In this document: positions 56,488-64,000 of the stretch, piece by piece
How the letters are laid out: the number at the start of each line of letters is the position of its first letter
Position numbering within the stretch: position 1 is the first letter of the stretch
NCBI GenBank assembly: GCA_015680905.1
Contig: JADFTS010000064.1
Location: 152,142-216,141, forward strand
Source of the DNA: Coptis chinensis
Taxonomy: Eukaryota > Streptophyta > Magnoliopsida > Ranunculales > Ranunculaceae
DNA length: 64,000 nt
Direction of reading: 5' to 3'
Program-made: the position numbers and the translations under genes
The notes under the pieces: model-generated
Seen by the model: only the letters and a program-made list of their open reading frames with translations
Databases searched by the model: none
Told to the model about the DNA's origin: nothing

Positions 56488-58337
56488 AGGTTCCCTTTCC
56501 TTCCCTCACTCACTCTGGCTTGTTTGATCCATAATTTATTGCCCATCTCTTACTTGACTTTCATAGAAAATTATAAATTGATTTGATGTAACTTGTTGGG
56601 GAAGCATGGTTAAATATCAATTATGATTAATAAAACAAACACCTAAAACTAGGGTTTAAACCTTCAAACATGAAGAACTATTGTCTTAGAATAATATTCA
56701 ATAATAACCATCCAACAATGAATGCCTAGAAGCCTTTATATAAACATTGTTTCAATTCTAGTTGGAATCCAAAATGGAAACCTTGCTAATGAACCTAGAT
56801 CTAACCAAAGAGGAAACTAATAATAATAACCTAATACTAATTAATAATAATAAGAAACATGCTAATTCCATATATGTGCTCCTGCATCAGGTTTCTATCT
56901 TACAACATGTGGATGCGGCCAGTGGTGGAGCCATGTATAGGCCAGGTAGGGCATACCCCCTCAACTTGTGCTAAAAAAAAAAATAGTAGTAGTGTATATG
57001 TTATTTTCTTTGTGAGGTAAAACAAATAGTAGTTAAAAATGAGGGCCCACCTAGGTAGATTATTTACACACAATCTATACTTATTTTTGGTAATTGGGCA
57101 ATCTTTTCTATTAATGTGTTATTTTCTAATATGTTTCTTATTTATTTTTTAGATAAATTACATCTTTTACTTACATTGAAATAGACACTAGGCTAGAATC
57201 TCAGGGGGACTATCCACATCTAACTCTTTTGAACTCCCCTGAGAGCAAGATCGGGAGAATCTTCATTGACCATTCTACTTATCTACTCAAAAATTACATT
57301 ATTTAAAACTAGAAGAAATCCTACTAATGTAAACAACAACATATACTAATATGTGGATTATGTATTTTGTAATGGTTGTTTTTCTATACCCCCTGGAGGA
57401 ATTCCTGGCTCTGGTGAACAAGAAGCACTATCACATGTTAAATAATTGAAGTCTTGGTTTTGAATTTGAATTTAAACTTTTGTCTAAATTAGATGATTAA
57501 GGCAAAGAGGTATCTAAGGATCTGTTTTTTTTGTATATATCCAATATTGATAGAAGCCAATAAAGGTCAAACTCTTATAAAAACTTCTGATGTGGTTGAG
57601 AATGCAAGAAGCCACAATTTTGATAGAAGAGCTACCTATTTCTTAACTATCATCCTTAGTAGTTTACCTTAAAAATCGAGTAAGTGTGCACCAAGATGCA
57701 TCATAAACACCAACTTCAGCAAATGTCTAGTGGTAGATTGGTGATGCATCTTAGAGCATTCTCAATGCAAAGGTAGCTATAGTCACCTTCACAAACTCAC
57801 CTGATATGCCTAGTTTAGTAGAGTTAAGCATGGTGGTGGCTGGTGAACTATTTAGATCCTGTCCCACCAATTATATAAACATTTGAAAAGAGGAAAATAA
57901 AATAGCGAGACAGTATGAGAGATTCCTTCCGTGATTCCCAACTAGGTGAATTCGTATACCTACCCAAGAAGTTTATCTTGTTGGAAGTTACTTTTCATCA
58001 GGAAGTCTTTTTTTTGGTTTTGTGTTTTTAGCAACTAGAGGACTTCGTTCACTCACCTGGCAAAGTCACTTGCATTGGGAAGCTCTATTAATCAACATGT
58101 TCTCTCACCTAAAAATTTTCTGTTAGTGTGCCTAGAATTTCTTTGGAAAATGGTGGCTTCCTTGAAACTTGAGCTTTTTTGTTGTCCTATCAGCTTTAAG
58201 TACCTTCACAAACCCAACTGTAAGGGTCCTTGTTTATAATGCTCAAAGTTTAGCATTAGCCTTGACATTAAAGTAAAATCATTTTTTATGTGTATGATAT
58301 ACCAGATTTAGCTTGTACTTCCAAACTACTTTTTCAG
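56488..58337. other. spacer between kinase remnant and cytochrome b5 exons
   Basis: No gene. Contains the repeat element at 56.93-57.42 kb. The rest is AT-rich and unrecognised; the phrase GCAATCTAGAC-like motifs are absent and no coding frame exceeds about 70 codons. Confidence 0.45.
56928..57412. mobile_element. possible non-autonomous transposon with GTGGAGCCA / TGGCTC ends
   Basis: The left edge reads AGTGGTGGAGCCATGTATAG followed by GCATACCCCCTCAAC. The right edge reads TACCCCCTGGAGGAATTCC then TGGCTCTGG. Such GGTGGAGCCAG...CCCCCTC wording is common at ends of plant dispersed repeats. The terminal repeat is imperfect and no target duplication could be fixed. Confidence 0.35.
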
Positions 58338-58720
58338 GTCTATGATGCAACTCCATTCATGGACGACCATCCTGAGGTGATGAGGTCTTGCTTTTCTGCT
58401 ACAGGTAAGTATCATCCTTTCACCCATGTATTCTGCTAATGAGTGGGTGATAAGTGCTGGCGGGTTATAAACCAGGGCTTGTGGTGACAACTCTTACCCG
58501 TTTTCCAACTTAACTTGCATGCACCTTTCATAGGATATGGATTCATGATACGTATTTGAACGTATGCAGGAAAAGATGCGACGAATGATTTTGAAGATGT
58601 TGGTCATTCTGATGTTGCAAGAGAGATGATGGATAAATACTACATTGGTGAAATTGATCCTTCAACTGTTCCTCTGAGACCAACCAATGTCCCACTTCTG
58701 CAGCCTCATGAAGAGGTGCC
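58338..58720 (+). pseudogene. cytochrome b5, two internal exons
   Basis: Exon 58,338-58,404 (acceptor TTTTTCAG, donor GTAAGT) reads VYDATPFMDDHP. Exon 2 starts at 58,570 and reads [34 protein letters not shown]. This is the heme-binding core of ER-type plant cytochrome b5, an electron carrier for desaturases and hydroxylases. Both axial histidines (DDHP and VGHSD) are present, but the invariant HPGGDEVLLSATG reads HPEVMRSCFSATG because of a lost G and a compensating extra T. The first exon and the C-terminal membrane anchor are missing. Original intron positions are kept, so this was a DNA-level duplication, not a retrocopy. Exon 2 reads in frame into the receptor kinase. Confidence 0.9.
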
Positions 58721-59740
58721 TGTAGCAGTTGAGAGGCAGTCAAAATTTAAGAACGTAGAAACTGTAAGTGCTCTTCGGGAAGTGCTTTCTGCGGCAGTTG
58801 AGACGCAGGCAAAAATTGAGGATGTTTTGGAAGAAGGGGCCAATGGCAGCTCAAACCCTATTGAATTGTTATTAGATGAGCTGGGAAGAAAGAAGATAAA
58901 ACAATATTCGCATAAGGATCTTACGAGCATTACTGAAAATTTCAGTAATCAAATAGGTTATGGTGCGTATGGAGATGTCTTTAAAGGTAAATTACCTATT
59001 GGTGTGCAAATAGCCGTTAAAAAACTCAAAGACATCGCAATGAATGTCATAGAATTCACATTCATGGCTGAAGTGAGAACAATGAGTAGTACTTTTGCAT
59101 CGACATTTGGTTATACTTTATGGGTACTGCTTTGAGGTCAATATGAAAGCACTTGTCTATGAATACTTGGAGAATGGATCTTTCGACAAGGTTTTATATG
59201 AGAACCGCCTTAATTTACAATGGGAGAAATTGTATGATATTGCAATTGGGACAACAAAAGGGCTTTCTTATTTGCATGAAGGTTGCGTTCATGAAATAGT
59301 TCACTGTGATGTAAAACCTGGTAATGTGCTCCTTGACTCAAAAATTTTGCCCTAAAGTTGCAGATTTTGGAATGGCAGGTTTCTCAAAAGAGATTTAAAT
59401 CAAATATCTCTGATTGAGTTTAGAGGGACTCGCAACTATGCTGCCCCAGAAATGTGGATACAAATGCCAGTAACTTCCAAAAGTGATATTTATAGCTTTG
59501 GAATGTTGTTTGAAGTTTTGGAGAGGAAGATGAATCTTGATGGCGAAAATTGGTTATCTGGAGAAGTTTTGGGAAAAGTTCAAGAAAGGGCAACTAGATG
59601 AAATTATGGATTACTGTGGCATCAATGACAAGGATAAATCGAAGGCAAAACATTAGCTACAGTTGCATTATGGTGTACTCAATACCGGCCTAATGACTGA
59701 CCAATGATGAGTGTTGTGGTGCAGGTACTTATGACATACA
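58721..59740 (+). pseudogene. LRK10-like receptor-like kinase domain fused behind cytochrome b5
   Basis: The same open frame (58,626-59,135) runs from cytochrome b5 through [18 protein letters not shown] and a related [14 protein letters not shown] stretch into [20 protein letters not shown]. Then comes the kinase: glycine loop [21 protein letters not shown] (Lys), a frame change near 59,095, [56 protein letters not shown], a frame change near 59,352, VADFGMAGFSK, GTRNYAAPEMW and KSDIYSFGML. Wording matches the LRK10L/PR5K-type receptor kinases. The catalytic Lys, HCD and DFG are all present, unlike the upstream STE20 remnant. No extracellular or transmembrane part exists. Frame changes and a stop at 59,597-59,599 (TAGATGAAATT context) show decay unless introns or errors explain them. 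Confidence 0.85.
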
Positions 59741-61904
59741 ACTTCCGTCACCTTCTGATTTGTTTTATCCGTATTATGGCTCTTCAAGCGCCAACACTTG
59801 GAGAGGTGATTCCACCAAAATTAGTGGATCTCCCGCATTACCGATTTCGACCACATCAATTTAAATGTAAGCTATGGAGAGTACAGGTGTAAATTGAAGG
59901 TTGCCAGAAACTGTAGGATTTGAGGAGAAAGGTTATCCTGGGTTGCATTATCCCACAACTCTTTCATTGTACATAGAACTTGTTGTTGATTGGACATGAT
60001 GTCTTTTTCAGTCTTTTAATGTAAATGGTGTAAATTCATAAAATTTTGTAATGGCAAAAAGTAAGAGCAACAAACAGCAGCTGCGCAGAAGAAATGTTAT
60101 CACTGCATCTCTGTTGTTATTTCTGATTATGTATTAATCTTATGGGATAACGCGCAGTAGAAGAGACAATAACTGATTTTCATATTTCACCTTTCAAGTG
60201 AATTGAAGCTTTCATTTCCTCTTTCTATGCATGTTTCATTGTTCTTTTCTAGGATAAAATAGAAGATCTCAGAAGGAAACCAACATTAATATTTTGTGCC
60301 ATGACATTTTACCTTATCACCATCTTTGAAATCACTGGCCTCCCTTGTGTTGATGAACTTGGCTTGAGGTTTTATAAGGAATGGTGAATTTATAAGGAAG
60401 AGCAGGAATAATCGATGCATTCTAGGCAAGGGTTACCTCCTTGTGCATTCTAAACGCCAATTTTTGGTAGTTCGATATACTTTCGTCTATCTCTGCTTGC
60501 TTATGTTTGCCTATGGAGCAAAGAATATATTATTTCGTTGTCATTTGCCACCAGGCATAATTTTGCACTTGGGAGCAAAGATTAATATTTTCCTTTCTAT
60601 ATTGGTTTTCGAGTATAATCTTGCAAGCATTGGGCCTAAGCGGATATAGGCGATCAAACCCATATGTTTTGCGCGCGACATGCCCCTCAACTCTATGTAC
60701 GCTCTACGATTTGGCAATGCGAGGTTTCTTCAAGCCACGTAACATTGTGAACCCCTTAGGTTACATAGCTCTTGGGATTTTTTCTTGCATTTTGCTTCTC
60801 ACTTGTCTATGAGCTTTGAAATGGGCTTTGAAATGGGTTATGATATATTGATTTGGTATCTGCTTGCTTTTTTAATTTTGTTATGTTATACGAAACAGAA
60901 AAATGAGTTGTAACAATGCACAAAGAAATCATATAGAAAATTGCTTGATTTAAAAATTACTAAAGATATGATTCCATATATGTAAAAATGTCTGATAAGT
61001 CATCTCATCTCCAAGATTGAACAGATAGTTACGTAGAGAGAATCATAATTCTACCATTCCCTCTTTATAATTGCCTTTAGATAATTAATATATTCTTTCA
61101 GACTCTGAATTTCTTCTTCCTGAATTTGTATGCACTGATTTCTAAGCATGTCGTTCTTTCTACAATCTCAAGTTTGTTGCAAATTTTTTTTATTTTCTTC
61201 GTAGTTATAGTCTACTACTTCAAAGCCTATCTCACTGTCGCAGAAAATCAATTGCTTTCTTTGATGCTGAATTTTCTGAATCTTCTTGAGTTGTTGAGTT
61301 TCCTTCGAATTGGTGATTGTCTTTGATGTTAAAGATTGGAACGTCAATTGATATTTGACATCTGTATTGATTTTCTCCCAATATTTCGTTGCAAAATTCT
61401 GGGTCGTCTATCTTTAATATTTTGGTGCAGTGCATTAACATATCTTTGAATTTTAGAGGGATAAGTTTTCAAAATTGGATTCGCTGCATCAATTTATAGA
61501 TCAATTTATTGTTAGTAAAACACTTGAAAATTACAATTAACCAAAAAAAATATGAATTATTTTGTAAACATGATTGGCTTTGCTCAAATTTTTGGAGCCA
61601 GTTTTTACTGAGGAACCATGTAGGTTTTCTAGATTAAGGTTGATACTACCAACTGTATGAGTGCGTGTTGTATCCTTAGAGATATTTCGGAGTGTGAATT
61701 GGGTCATATTGGAGTGTTGAAATTCTATTGCAACAGGTACTACTTGTAGTTGTGATTGCTACACTATTACTGTTACATTCTCCCCTGTTTATACTTATTT
61801 ATATGATTCATTGTCATGCTAGATGTGGGCTGAATTTTTGCTATGTTGTTAACTCTAGAGACTTGATTTTCAAGACATGGTGCTTTCATTACACTTTTTA
61901 GTAG
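59741..61904. other. stretch without a recognised gene
   Basis: AT-rich. Small frames at 60,443-60,649, 60,621-60,812 and 61,126-61,326 are hydrophobic, random-looking and have no family. It could include the 3' flank of the receptor kinase. Confidence 0.5.
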
Positions 61905-62046
61905 TCAGAGCTCGAGATGCTGCTTTCAAGGTGTGGTAGTAATTCTAAGTGTTCAACACAAACCACAGTAATCAACACAGACCACAGGAGTATATATCAA
62001 CATAGAGCATTCAGAGCTCGAGATGCTGCTTTCAAGGTGGGGTAGT
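61905..62046 (+). repeat. 36-bp direct repeat pair
   Basis: TCAGAGCTCGAGATGCTGCT continuing TTCAAGGTG(T/G)GGTAGT occurs at 61,905-61,940 and 62,011-62,046, with 106 bp between starts. The intervening sequence holds a smaller repeat (CAACACA..ACCACAG twice). Confidence 0.9.
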
Positions 62047-62221
62047 CCGAGAGAGAAATCAATAATACCAACACTAATACTAATGGTTCAGACTACAAAT
62101 AGTTGAGCGTTTGAATATTGAAGCATTAGAAAATACCTTATAGAGTTACAGAAAACAGTGGTATGATCTCTTTGTAAGCATATAAGTGTCTGATTCTTTG
62201 TCCGGTTGTTATTCATGTGGG

Positions 62222-62307
62222 TTTTTCCGTTTCCAAAAAGAGTTTATTTCCTAAAAGATACGTATAGATTTCTCCGTTTCCGAAAAGAGTTTAATTCCTA
62301 AAAGATA
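62222..62307 (+). repeat. tandem duplication, period about 48 bp
   Basis: TCCGTTTCC(A/G)AAAAGAGTTT and TTCCTAAAAGATA occur twice in succession, at 62,226 and 62,273. A looser pair, AACTTCTTATTTA, follows at 62,330-62,375. Confidence 0.85.
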
Positions 62308-64000
62308 GATAAGTACTAAGATGTACAAAAACTTCTTATTTAGTTATCCCGATTTTTCAAACTTCTTATTTAACCACAAAATGGTGACATTACGCGGAAA
62401 ACCAATTGTGTATCCTCGAGCACCACCGAATGTTGAAATACCACCATCAAAAAGTTGAAATACTATTTGTGCAAAATCGCAATAGCTGTAATAGTATTAA
62501 CTTTTGTCATATGAAGTGGTGAACTGCAAATGCTTCAGTTAATTTGGATACAAATCTAATGGTTATAGTACAACCTCATCCTCCGGCATCTCACCAAAAT
62601 TTTTGTTACGTTTCACATCTTAAGCAGTCCCGGTGGTTTAATGAGTGGAAGGCATGCAAGTAAGAACTATCAAATTCAAGAACTAATTAGATATTAAAAA
62701 GCCGGTGTCGGCATGATCGGACACTCATCGCCAGAAAAAAAAGGGTTTGGATGACTTTGAGTTATTTGGATTAATTATGACATAAGAACAATTGTCTTTA
62801 AAGATAAATTGAAACTTTTAGAGTTTACTTGTAAAAGCTCAATGGAACTTTCAAACATATAAAAGAAAGCACCCTCAATCCATTGATGGGATTCGGACAT
62901 TGTAAATTATGTATACGGATACTATTACAACCTCCACCTACACAAAAGTTCTAATGGTGAACAGAAAACAAAGCATGCTAAATAGTGATCCCTGCTTTCA
63001 TAAAAGGGAAAGCATCGTATACATGCACCAAAAACCCAAGATACTCAAAGGGAACACACGGTCATAATAAAAACAAAGCCAACCATCAAACTGAGGGATA
63101 TGCAATGAAACTCATAACAAATAAGAAAACAAAAGTTACCAAGTAGGTAAAACTCAAAATATATATATATTGCTTTGAAGACAATCCTCAAGGAGATAAC
63201 TAACATGCTTCATAAAGTGGGCGGTTCACATGCATATCAATAAGGATTGTAATCTAGAATGGGAATAGGAGAAACGTTTGCGACCTATTAGGAGATTAAC
63301 ATAGGTTGGAGACAAATGCGTCCACAAATATTTTAAAAATTCATAGCTTCTGAATCCGCAACATTTTAGGCTTAAACTAAGTTAAATAAGGATTAGTATA
63401 ATCTTGAATCAATCTTCGACACATATATGATAAAAGTTTGGTTATCAAAATGGATATCTAATCGAACTTCAATATAAGTATAATAATATTTTCCTAATCA
63501 ATTAAGTTCATGTCTATGTTTTATTGTCATTATCTTTGAAATACTCAAAGACAAATACATATATGGGTTTCAAAAACCATACCTAATTTATTGTAAACAA
63601 CAGCTGACAAAAGCTGGTGTGTAGAGAGACGAAAGGTAAAAGAGAAAACTGCTAAAAAGTGTAGAAAGCATTAGTTTGATATGGTTTAATAAATATTCCA
63701 AACTTTCTAGTCAAAACATCTTAGACCTTGTAAGCAAATGTAAATGAACCCTTAGCTTTTTCAATAGATTACCCGATAAATTGATTATCGGAGAGTGAGG
63801 TTTATTAAGGTTTTAATGGAGATAACATAGGCTTACTCTTCAATCTCTTTCCAAGTAACAATTGAAAGAAAAAGTTTTAGATTAAGATAGTTGATATTTC
63901 AAACAAGAGGCTAAAACATAGCTAACACAATTTGTTGTCGGCTTTAAAGACTATCAAAGCTTATAGTATGTCTTAAACAAGACTATAGAGAAGCTATAGG
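62308..64000. other. stretch without a recognised gene
   Basis: AT-rich, no frame with a known domain on either strand, no RNA gene recognised. Confidence 0.5.

Noticed and set aside
59704..59892. Separate small gene after the receptor kinase
   Set aside because: It begins with the usual end of a kinase domain (MMSVVVQVL) and then runs into non-coding sequence.
60443..60812. Small hydrophobic frames as membrane proteins
   Set aside because: AT-rich DNA often gives such frames; no conserved motif or splice context.

Overview
The window is nuclear DNA from a flowering plant, most likely a eudicot. Coding exons are small and bounded by GT..AG introns, intergenic DNA is AT-rich, and the recognisable genes are plant families: dirigent protein, NBS-LRR, FTSHI4, chloroplast dihydroxy-acid dehydratase, ZNHIT3, plastid-type PURH/ATIC, BLUS1-like kinase, LRK10-like receptor kinase. 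I cannot name the species. Much of the sequence is transposons and broken genes.

Layout. 0-5 kb: possible exons of an unidentified minus-strand gene at the left edge, then mostly non-genic DNA with a CGAACC-rich repeat and a Helitron 3' end. 5.0-5.5 kb: an intact single-exon dirigent gene. 5.6-9.4 kb: no gene, but a 160-bp direct repeat. 9.5-12.6 kb: a degraded NBS-LRR gene with an internal 0.6-kb duplication of its LRR part. 13.4-14.6 kb: C-terminal exons of FTSHI4. 16.3-36.8 kb: a dihydroxy-acid dehydratase (DHAD) gene torn apart. Exon 1 lies at 36.4-36.8 kb. Exon 2 lies at 23.63-23.75 kb and is split by a 7.1-kb PIF/Harbinger transposon (16,530-23,628, TAA target duplication). It resumes at 16.5 kb, followed by exon 3. 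Between exons 1 and 2 lie two inverted Copia-containing arms, a ZNHIT3 gene and a LINE.

37.7-54.4 kb: PURH, the bifunctional enzyme of the last two steps of purine synthesis, in about 12 exons. Exons 1-8 read cleanly. Intron 8 is about 13 kb long because it holds a roughly 10.7-kb block that looks organellar (mitochondrial). That block carries a remnant of a mitochondrial-plasmid-type DNA polymerase, a LINE fragment and a hAT-type MITE. Exons 9-12 are recognisable but carry frameshifts.

55-59.7 kb: a chimeric locus. A BLUS1-like STE20 kinase remnant that has lost its DFG aspartate is followed by two cytochrome b5 exons, the second of which reads in frame into a receptor-like kinase. 59.8-64 kb: no gene seen, only short repeats.

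The genes do not form a pathway or operon. The main interest is genome dynamics: organelle DNA inside a purine-synthesis gene, a transposon caught inside a branched-chain amino-acid gene, and a three-part kinase/cytochrome b5 chimera. Several frameshifts lie in or next to homopolymers, so assembly error must be excluded before calling every gene dead.
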